From the NCBI GenBank assembly GCA_922989275.2, contig OV277857.1, forward strand, positions 45,733,083-45,797,082: a stretch of DNA of 64,000 nt. Reading direction: 5' to 3'. How positions within the stretch are numbered: position 1 is the stretch's first letter; each line of letters opens with the position of its first letter. Below the pieces are notes generated by a model. That model was given only the letters and a program-made list of their open reading frames with translations. It searched no databases and was not told the DNA's origin. This stretch comes from Gari tellinella (lineage: Eukaryota; Mollusca; Bivalvia; Cardiida; Psammobiidae). The position numbers were made by a program, and so were the translations under genes. Of the stretch, positions 45,801 through 57,800 are shown one piece after another.

Positions 45801-48800
45801 ATGTTTATCTTGGTGGCAAACAGTTTTGAGCCTGATCAGACGCCGGGTTACCCGGCGTCTGATCTGGCTCCAAACTGTTTGCAATAGAAATAATAGTTTT
45901 AGCGTAAACGCGTTTATTGGGAAAGAATAACGTTTTATCCACTGTACGTTCTACCAACGTTTTCTAGAACTCACTCATGTCGAACGTACCCGAAATTCAA
46001 AGTTAAAACGTAGCAAGGTAGGATATTTCTACTCTACTTTCATATTGTTACACAGTAGTTAAGACATTGTGTTTTTTTCGCCGCATTTTGAAAATAAACG
46101 CTTTTGTGCTTGAGCAAGTATTGCCTTTGCAAACAGTTTACAGCTACATGTAGATCAGGAATCTGGATACCGGCCTCTGGTCCGGCTCCCAAATATTTAG
46201 AGTAAACTAAATTTTCAAGAGCAGTTATTTTCTATAATTTATTGTATTGCATTTAGTTTTGCTATAATAACGTCTTCTACGCTGTTAGCTACCGCCTTCG
46301 TTTGGTCTTTCTTTGAATTATCGTATTGGCGAGAGTTACAATGGAGAAGACGTTATTCTTTCCTAATAAACGCGTTTACGCTAAAACTATTATTTCCATT
46401 GAATATGCGTCTATTCAGGCTCCAAACTGTTTGCCTTTCAAATTAAAGTAGATATAATCTCATTTCAATTCAGGCGCCAAACTGTTTGCCTTTCAAATTA
46501 AAGTAGATATAATCTCATTTCAATTCAGGCGCCAAACTGTTTGCCTTTCAAATTAAAGTAGATATAATCTCATTTCAATTCAGGCTCTAAACTGTTTGCC
46601 GTTCAAATTTAAGTAGATATAATCTCAATTCAAAATATTGCATATTTCTATATACATTTAGTGCATTGTTTTGCGTTTCATTTGCGTTTTAACAGGAAAT
46701 CATTACGTTCTTTCTACTGTAACAGTTTCCCGTTTAAAGCAAATGTTAACGCAAATGTATTAGAATATTGAAAATGTTGAGGACCTATTATAATGTTAAA
46801 GGCAAACAGTTATTATAATGTTAACAGCAAACAGCTACTCGGCGTCTGACCAAGCTCCTTGACAGGCGATTAACGATGGACGTTTGTTTAGCACATTTGC
46901 GCTAAATAGAAAATAATAATAAATACGTCTTCCCTTCTATATATACTACAGTGGAGAATCTGTTATTCTTTCCCATCAAACTCGTTTACGCTAAAACTAT
47001 TATTTCCAATACAAACAGTTTGGAGCCAGATCAGACGCCGGGTAACCCGGTGTCTGATCAGGCTTCAAACTGTTTGCCACCAAGATAAACATGAAATATC
47101 TGAATTGTCCAAAAGTTGTTCTTTTCTACGTTTTAGTGTTTTGCGTTTGCGTACGTTTGCGTTTAAACGGGAAAGAATAACAGATTCTCCACTGTATTTT
47201 CTTTTCTTTCAGTTTGGCTGGATAACGGTGTAGAAGTAAGTGTTAATCTGTTATTTTTTTATCACTTTTGTAATAAGAAATATTAACACGATAACTTTAA
47301 GCAAACCTTCAGACGTCATGCATATTTTTTTTATAATAAATGGCCTTTACCGGGTCATAAATCCAATTGTGCATAGCGTCCCTATAAATGGGACAGGCAA
47401 ACAGGGCAGACTCAGATCTGAATATGCATTTATTGTTAACAGGAAAATCTTTTTTAAAAAAATTAAAAATTAAACCAGGCACCCATTGATTGGCACTTTG
47501 ACTAATCCAATATATGAACATGGAAGAATCAAAGTGTCATAATTGGGTAATAACGTCGATCATGCTGCTTGTGTAGTCAACAGAATGTTGCTGATAAGTT
47601 GTGGTTAAGAAGTGGTTTTGATAATACAAATTTAAATGATTTAATTATTTATGCCATTTGAACAAATTAAAATTGCTGAGCCGCCCACTTTCCTTCGTTA
47701 GTGTACATGTATATGTTCTGCTTTGTTGTTACATGTACTAGTATTTCCTGTGTAATCGAAACACAAACAGCATGCAATGAAATATAGAAATAAAAGATTT
47801 TTAAAAAGTGTGTGATTCTTTTTAATCTGAGTGGCAAATCGTTTGGAGCCTGATCAGACTCCGGGTTACCGAACCTCTGCGTCTGTTCTAGCTCCAACTG
47901 TTAACAAAGATGTTTTTGCACACGTGCACTTATTGGGAAAGAAAACTCCTTCGCGACTGTACAACTAAGAGCTTTATGGAACTTTCAAGGATACCATATT
48001 GTCCTATTGCCACTGACCAAGCTATGGGCGAGTACATTGTATGTGTTTTTTTTGTTTTTTTTGTGGGGTTTGCTGTAAAACACAACATACATGTATATAT
48101 ACCACATGACAATCTCCACATTTCTTAAAATCCTAGCAACACACTCAAGTGCGAGTTCTGAATGGACAAAAGTAACGAGGCATGACTTGCAGATGAAGCC
48201 TGCTAGATAGACCTTTTAAACCAAACCTAGTTTAGCTAAATATTTCTTTATTTACACCAAAAAGTGTACTTAAGCACATTTTTAAAAGTTGCCTACAGTA
48301 CAAACTACTCGCGAAAATGCACAATAAGATTTGTAAAAGAAGTGATATATCTTTCAATAGCAAATCAAGTAACATGTATTGCAATGACCGAGTTGTTAAA
48401 GCTACAAAAAGTCGAGCCATTGCCGTCTTCATGTTGCCTGCGTCCTTTGTTCGCTTTTAGGTTATTTTTGTAAGACATCATTTCTGAATAACTATCTTTC
48501 TACACAACTCGCAGTTGTTAGGCCCTTAGATGGGCCAAGATCAGCATCTTTCTACACAATCCGCATTTTGTCCCTTTGTAACTTGTGCAATTGACGCATT
48601 ACTTTCATTTTTGTACTTTTGTAGTCTGACAGTCTTCGTTTTGCTTTAGGTTTTGCTCCAAATTTTACTTATGCTTATGTGTGCTAACTCCGCCTTGACT
48701 ATGCTGCTGGCCAGCCCACTAATCCTTTATAATTTAATATTTCAACAGTGTCTTTATTTAAGTATTGTTATTTATATCAGAAACTCTGCTTTACCATACT

Positions 48801-51800
48801 AGTCTATCAACTTTTTCCGGTTAGTGCAATACCAGCAGAAAAGTCATCCCATAGTGTCATATAATTTTCATGTTGTATATGTTACAGTCAATCTGTGTAA
48901 TCAGTCATTACGCGTAATGACTAGTCTATCTGTGAAATGACTTTTTCACATAGTCCTTTAATGTTACAATTTATGATAATTTTACAATGATATTTTTCAA
49001 AGGTCAAAAAGTTAATGTGCACAAAACACCACAATCTCACTACAAAACCACTCAATTTGTCAAAATTATTTTTAAAAATAAAAATAAAACAAAATATAGC
49101 CTGTAGCTTTACATGAAAAGTATTCAATTCTTTCCTATTTACAGCGTTCAAGGTCTTAAACATCATTTCACAAATGGACTAAAATAAGGTGCGAAATAAA
49201 TGTGGTGTTTTGTGCAGGAAATCTTTGAACTTTTAAAAAATATCACTGTCTATCATCATAAATTGTATCATTAAAGGACTATGTGAAAAAGTCATTTCAC
49301 AGATTGACTAGTCATTACGCGTAATGACTGATTACACAGATTGACTGTAACATATATATGTTCTAGGTAGAAATTATGTAGGCTAGATACAAATCAAAGT
49401 GCAGCGTATAATCCAAGGGAGATAACAATAATTTACATTGCATCATGCTTCAGGTGTTACCCCCCTTTAACCAGTCCAACAGGCAATCACTGATGGTGGG
49501 CCGAAGGGAGACCAGAATGCACCCTCAGGAGTCTTCTGGTTCTCTTTCAGCCAGCCCCTAGTGTAAAGTTCGCAATTACTAAGCTTAAATTTTAATACTG
49601 ATAGTTAGCGGGAGTATGACAGAATGGGCCTTATGGTGCATTCTGTTTAACTCCCAGCCAGAATTAAGAATCAATTTCGGTTTAAACTTTGATTTGTATG
49701 TCTGGTATGATATAGATAATTTTGATATATATGTTCTTTGGCTAATATGGATGATCCTGGGGCGGATGTAGCGCAATTCAGTGAGAGCTCCTATGCACTT
49801 TTTGCTCTGCTCTCATTCGGCCTCAGGATTTGAGCTCTGTCTGAATCTAAGTAAATATGTGAATCATTACTATTAAATGATAAATATTGAGCAGCTCTCC
49901 ACTTGGGATGAGTTGGGGATAAAGGAGCATTCTGCTTTAGCTTCAATCAGTCTCAAGCTTTTATTCATAAAGCCAAAATAGAAATTCACTGTGATCCTTT
50001 TAATATGTCCTTTCTCCTAACAGCTGTTTTACCTTTGTTTTATTGCTTACAATTGTTTGTTAGTCGGTTAAAAAGCTTTGCAGCTTATGTTCATTGACGA
50101 CTCAAAATAAAATTGATTTGATTTGATTTGATTTGATCTTAGGTAATCGTTAGAAACTTATCAGCTGCATAGCAAGTATAAAAAACAACAACCAACCAAT
50201 CACACGACGGACAGTCGACACAGAACTGTCACAATAGCTGACCTTAGTACTACGTGCTAGAAGAGCTAAAATAGCTGTAAAACATCAGCGCCAGCAGGGC
50301 TTTATTTTACAATATCTGCTACATTTCCAACCCTTTTTTTTTATTTAATTTGAACTCTACTGCAATTATAGACAATAATCAAACTGCATTTATCCTGATC
50401 AGAGGACAGCTAGTTACCACTTAACAACACTGACCACCGTATGCAAACAAAATACACATATACAATCGTATAATTATATATACTTATATCAATTTATTGT
50501 TTCGACACTTTCACAAGAAATATTTTACACAAAAAACGGCTAACATCAAAGCTCTGTTTAATAAGTAACTTAATTATTATATAGATTTATAGATTTCGCG
50601 GATTCTTGTTTCTAAAAAAATCTCTCTTTTTTTATTTTAATAATGGTCAGGGGAATGTTTTTTGCTATGATTTAAATAATAATCACAATGGATCTGAAAA
50701 ATGATGTATTTATTTGTGGTATGTTTGTGTGTGTTAGAGTGGGGCTGTAGAGAGACATATATAGCATGCGAAAACACATGTGATGTCTACGAAAGGGTTA
50801 AAGCTGATGGCATTTGATTTGTCAGTGAATGCGTTAAGTAGTGTAACTAGTGTCAAACATTTAGGAATTTTCGTCAGTCCCCTTTTACCCGTGAAATTAC
50901 TGGTTTTATTTCTTTCCAGATGCTGATGGACGTGGATGGGTCAATGTTTAAGTGAGTATGCCGCAAGGGGGGATGCATTCTCTTTCCAAAGTAGGTTCAA
51001 GAGCTCCGGATAAGGGATTTTTTTCAAAAACTAAAATATTTATTTCTGCATCACACTCATGGTGTCTTTGAGACGATTCAAATGAGTAGTAAAACCATAG
51101 CATATGGTTTTGAATTGAGTGAAAAATGAAATGTTGGATTTGTTCAAGCTACTCCCTTTTATCTGGAGCTTTGAATTAACTCGTTCATTCTGAAACATTT
51201 ATTTCTGATGTAAATATTTTGGAAGCAGATCAGTACACTTCAATAATTTGAAGTATACTGATCCGCTTCCAAAATATCAATAAACAATTTGAAGAAAACA
51301 CCGGTCGCGTAAAATTTCGAAGAGTTTACTTCATTTGATTAGCTAACATTTTTGAGTTTATATAAGTTATAAAATTGATAGTAATGATGCGATTTGATGT
51401 TAGCATAATAAAGTACATGTGTATTGCTAAAATGATAATTTGTGTTGCCATTGACCTGTATGAATGCATTGACCTGCGTTGACAGCTTTGACCTGTGCTG
51501 ACAAACTAATCTGTGGTGAAAACATTGCCCTGTGTTGACAGTTGTGACGATGACAGCATTGACCTGTGTTGACGGCATTAATTTGTGTTGAGAGCATTAA
51601 TTTGTCTTGACAGTATTGATAATTATTAACAGAATTGACAGGAATTGAGAGTATAAACCTGTATGAAAACATAGACCCATGTTTACGGCTTCGACCTGTG
51701 TTGACAGCATTAACCCATGTTGACAAAACTTATCTGTGTTGACAGCATTGACCTGTGTTGACAGCATTGACCTGTGTTGACAGACCTATTTTGTGTTAAC

Positions 51801-54800
51801 AACATTGATCCGCGTTGACAGCATTGACCTGTGTTGATAGACCTATTCTGTGTTAACAACATTGACCCGTGTTGACAGCATTTACATGTGTTGACAGCAT
51901 TGACCAGTATTGACGGCATTATTTTTCTTGACAGCACTTATCATTATCAACGGAGTTGACAGTTCTTGACACAAAATATCTGTGTTGACAACATTGCATT
52001 TTCTTGACAGCACTGCCTTTTTATGCCAACATTGCCATTGTGAAATGACATGTTGTGAGAATAGACATGTGTTTCTGGGCTTACATATGCACAGTAGCGA
52101 AGCCGTTTATTATTTCCAACATAAATATTAATGTTTAAACATTTATTTCGGTTGGAAACATTATGGAGTCTAAACTGTTTGCAACTCAGATAGAGACAAG
52201 GCGTCAGCATTTTATAAAACGTTGTTACTGTTTAAACCATAAATTGAAGTCTTATCAAAAGATCTTTCATAGCTATAAGCAGGTACAGTTGAATGTGCTC
52301 GGCGCCTTTTCTGATCAGAGTATAATAAAGAGCCCTCATGATGTTGGAGGTGATTGGCGGGCTGTGTTTAACAACTCCTGGTCTTCTGGGATTCAACATG
52401 CCGTAAACTATTCTGGCACAATCAACAACCCCTCAGACAAAGGTAATCATTTTCATACCATTTCTTTCCCTCCATACTAGCGCACGCAAAGACCCGCTAA
52501 AATTGTACAGTTTGGGATACGTTATCATTTCCAAATAAAAACGTTTATAAATTCCATTGCAAACATAGGGTACTTCTTACCTTGCATCGGTTCTTGGGTT
52601 CAGTGGTCATCAAGGATATTTTCTATTTGGAGTTATAGTTTATTATAGAGTTTATTTGACGGAGAATATCTCTTCGACCAAGAACTAAAAAAAGGAAGAC
52701 AGGTCGGTTGTTTGATCTCATGCACTGCTTTGCAGGCAGCGAGTGAGATTAGCAAAAGTCACCTTCCTGCAATCATCCCTCATCATCATATCATTTCAAC
52801 ATTCATCGACACTATATGACATATTCACTATTGTAGTACCGTAAAAATGTCGGGTTACTGATCAGTCTCCTCTCCTGTATTACGGTGATACGTGAATATG
52901 TCCTCAAACAACCGTGTTAGCACTTTGAGAACAAAACAGTCTATTGCAAACAGTCTCGAGCCAGATACAATACCATGTAATTCGTCCTCTGAGCAGTCTC
53001 TAAAGTATTTGATATTCAGCTTTTGAAACAAGTCATCAACATTTAAATGGAATAGTACTATTTTCTAAGTTTTATTCACCTTCAGTTTACATTACTTTTC
53101 GTAAATAAATAACGTACAGTAATGGAGACATTATTCTTTCCCGTTAAAATGCTAACGAAACGTAAACGGATTACATAAAATGTAGAAAATAACAACTTTT
53201 GACATTTCAATCTTGGTGGATTACCAAGCGACTGATTTTGCTCCAAACTGTTTGCAAATGAAGTAATAGTTTTAACGTTAACGCGTTAATGTGGAAATAA
53301 TAACGTATTTCCCATTGTATTCCTCACTGTGTTTACCGAGTTAATTAACTAAAATCGACTGTTTCCTACCACCCGTCCGCCCGGAATAGTTTAAAAGTTA
53401 AACATTCTATTTTCAGTCTGTTAATCGAGATTTGAACCGATGCCATTTTCAGTTTTGTTACGGTCACTTGGGCCGCAATGGAGCAAATGCTATTTTCGTA
53501 TCAATTGTAATGAAAATTGCCTCACGTTTCATTGTTAAATGTGATTTTAAAGTAGAGAAGACATTATGATTTTGCGTTTAAATCAAATGGAAAAAATGTT
53601 TTGAAAACTCTGATGATTTATTTCTGAACGGCAACCAATTTGAAGCCTGACCACTCCAGGATTCACCAAAACTTTCAAATCCATTGAATGCTACTTTGTA
53701 ATGATCTTAGAGATGTTGTTCGTTGGTAAAACAATATTTTATCTTTCAATGTTCAATTGTACCTAGTTTAACATCTCTGTGAAAATTACAATGTAGAATT
53801 GGGTGGATTTGAAAATGTTGTTGAGTTCTCAGAAATTTCACATTTTGATAATTTCATCGGTTTTCGCCTTCAGAACCTAGATGTGAACATTATCAGCATT
53901 CATAAAGTGAACCCTGGGCAACCATATCTCCAAATTTAGAAGGAATCGAACAAAATGTTGGAAGTTATGGGGTGAGAAAGTGAAATGGTTCAAAGCATTG
54001 GAACCTATGGCGGTTTTACCCTTTGTGCTTTACAAACTTTGATTAGTATATAAAATAGTGCTACTACTACTGTTAGTAGTACTAGTGCATAATGTAGTGC
54101 TACTACTATTATATGTACCACCACCTACACTACCTTCACTACTATTGTTATTACTACCTCTACCTGTACTCTTTCACGGCGAAACTTTTAGTAGTGTGAT
54201 TAGATGAGCATTCTTATAGTTTTAGATTTGTACTTTTGTTTTCTTATAGATAAATATTGGAAGGCTGAGATGTCATTTACATGGGCGGCCCTTGCTGTGA
54301 ACACCAGCAGGGCAACGCCCAAACCCAAAGACAACGAAGTCTGGTTCATGCAATTCGGCAGGTACATTGATAGTGAAGCAATTATTCAACTTTTTTTTCA
54401 GTTGATCACTTTAACCCTTTGAACCCTAGTCCCGCCTATAGGCGTCATTTCAAACAGTGAACATGTGAATAATATACTTGCCCTGTGCAAACAGTGAAGG
54501 CCCAGATCAGAGGGCTCCAAAAGGAGCCCTCTGATCAGGATCTTCACTGTTTGTCAGTAATGCCAAATTTGACAAAAACAACCCTTAAAAGTCAGAAATT
54601 GACTAGACTTAAATGGAAACTGGAATTGTCCATTTTAAGTTTCAGGGAGGAAAGAGTTAATGAATGCCATCACGTCTGTACTTCAGAAATGTATGTCTTT
54701 TGCAAACAGTTTAGAGTCAAATCACTCGCAATAAGTGTGAACGATGGATACTACATTTGTTGTTAATTTTTTAGAAAAAATACGCATGTGTAGTATTGGG

Positions 54801-57800
54801 ACACATAAAGTTGAAGTGCAAATTCTACGGACCAAAAAAGCTTAAATATGGCTGAAAAATAACTTTTATTAGTTTTTGTATTATTTAAAGCGTACGATAT
54901 GTCCTATTGCAAAGAACTGAGAATGTGATGCTAAAACATCTGTTGGTATTTTATATTGTGTGATTCCTGATGCAGTTATTCTGTTTGAATTGCATTGATT
55001 TTGAAGGGGTTATTTTCAAAGAGAATGTTTGACATTTTTTATGGCAAATGTTTGCTGTTTTTTTGTCAAATTGTTATTTAGATGTCAATTATAATTAATT
55101 TAAACCCCAAAGGTATGCCCCGGATACAGAACACATGTAATCTTATTACAAGTAAAAATGTAAAAAATCGGCAGTCATATTTTTTAAATGTGCAATTATA
55201 ATATTGACTTTTAAATACAAATTGTAATGATCAGCATGACTGTTGTTAATTTTAATGAATTGTACACCATTTTGTATTCTATGAGGGCTTTTGTTGTTAA
55301 AAATACAAAAATTGTCTGAAAACATGCGTTTTAAAATAGCAGGGGCCGGTTGATTTTCCGGTCAAATTGTCAAAGAGGAGTAAGAGGGGCAAATGTGTCT
55401 GGGATTTTCCCTAGACTTTATTCAATGCTAATTTAAGTTTATATATAGGTCTGTTTGGTATATACCTTTAGAAAAATAATAGTTTGTTGCGGTTTTAATG
55501 TTTGACCATTATGGGTACATGTTGACTACCTTAATGAATGAATGAAATGCTGGTACACAAATTGCATACATGTATGAAAATTGTACACCATGATTTACAC
55601 CATTGCACATTGCAGTTTTTGCGCCAGTGTATTGTAATTCAAATAAGGTAGTTATTTTTCGATTTCCTTGTTTTCTCTTTGCAGAAGTGAGTGGAAACTT
55701 AACGTCACCAATAACACATACGTGAAGGTAATGTATTTGTGAAACGGTTGCCACCATAACCAAAAATCAACAACAAATAAACCCGAAAACTGATATCTCA
55801 CCATTTGATAGTATCTATGCAAATGTACAGTGGAGAAAACGTTATTCTTTCCCGTTTAAACACAAACGAAACGCAAACGCAAATCACTAAACGTACAAAA
55901 GTACAGCTTTTGGACAATTCTGACAAATGATGTTTATCTTAGTGGCAAACAGTTTGAAGCCTGATCAGACGCCGGGTAACCCGGCGTCTGATCTGGCTCC
56001 AAACTGTTTGTACTAGAAATACTAGTTTTATCGTAAACGCGTGTATTGGGAAGGAATAACGTTTTTCCGCTGTACATTGTCTTCAACTTCCTCGTCTATA
56101 GACACATGCATGTTCTAGGATTCTTCTCTTTGCAAGCAGTTTGCGTCTGATCATGCTCCAAGCTGTTTGACCATCATTTGGAAATTATTCTTCATACAAT
56201 GCATTACGTTTGAGTCTAGTCTCGTCTAAACGGAAAATTATAACGTCCTCTTGTAAGCTATGTGAGAGTACATGTAACGCTATTTTCAACCAGTCTATTA
56301 GGTTATTACGATACTAAAGCATATCCCATTGTCGTTTTTGTTTTATGAAAATAATGTAACGCACGAAGAAATTGCTGCAGAATGCTCAATACGAGTTTTG
56401 TATCGATATATTACCTTAGGTTTCAATTATTGCTCTGAACATTTAGACTGAATATTTCAAATATTTGTACATAAAATTAAAAACACATAAAAGACGATTT
56501 AGGATTGAAACTAAAGCAAGAAAGCGTATTGTGTTTTTTTCTCGAAAGTGTTCAATATATGGAAGGCTTGATTATTACATTATAATTTCAAAATTTCAAG
56601 TATGTGCTCACAGTGGAGAATCTGTTATTTTTTCCCGTTTAAACGCAAACGTACGCAAACGCAAAGCACTAAAACGTAGAAAAGAACAACTTTTGGACAA
56701 TTTTGATAATTCTTGTTTATCTTGGTGGCAAACAGTTTGGAGCCTGATCAGACGCCGGGTTACCCGGCGTCTGATCTGGCTCCAAACTGTTTGCACTGCA
56801 AATAATAGTTTTAGCGTAAACGCGTTTATTGGGAAATAATAACAGATTCTCCACTGTATACGGGAATATGCAGCATATTTTACGTAAACAGTAAAACCTC
56901 TATATTACGACCTCTAAATTGTGTAAACTACGACAGGTGACTGTTTAAAGCAAGGTGACAGTAAAACAGGGTGCTCCTTAAGGGATTTTATGTGTTACTG
57001 TCACCTTGGATCAAACTGTCACCTGTCTTTAATACAATCAATAAGCTTTCATGTGTGTGGTCATACTAGAGAGGCTTTAGTGTACAGCTAATGACGAGAT
57101 GTTTTCGGTGTAACCTTTATACGTATTTATAGTGCATGAGTGTATCTCACAGTGTATACGGCACATCCCAACATATTTATTAAAAGCTTATCATACTTGG
57201 CACTTTATACAATGTCGAGCTTTCCAAAAATACTTTAACCGGAGGAATGGGTCGATTGACGGGCGCGGACTAATTGAGTAATTGACAGACAGACGGACGG
57301 ACCTACATTGTGTGCCTCATGGTTCCTAGGTAGGGAATTATTAAGACAATATAATACATATTTCAAGTAGCTATACATGCATTAGTCGAAAGTTACATTG
57401 CCATACCTGTCTAAGTAGAAAGCACGATATCATTCTGATGACCCCACCAAGAAGAATTCGTTCATTTTCAGGCTTTGACAAAAGGACAGTGGCAGGCAGA
57501 AGACTGGTGGTCTTGGCAACCCTGCGGGGCTATTAATCTTCACTTGCAAGATAGGTAAGATGAGGGGTAAACTTTTTTGGTTCCAAATAAACACGTTTTG
57601 GCTAAAACATTATGAGTAACCCGGCGTTTGATCAAACTCGAAACCATATGTCACTCAGATAGAAATAAATAATTAATTGTTTCAAAAAGTTGTCAATATT
57701 GACAATTTTATTGCATCGCGTTGGAGTTTATTTTAGTTTTACAAACAGTCCGGATCATGACCAGGCGCCAATGTTAACTACCCATATCAATGATTTAAAC

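Noticed and set aside
4347..56839. Recurrent 60-120 codon open frames with peptides such as [18 protein letters not shown] and KRRKVQLFDNSDNS
   Set aside because: They coincide exactly with MITE-A copies, appear on both strands of the same palindromes and lack start or splice context. They are translations of a repeat, not a gene family.
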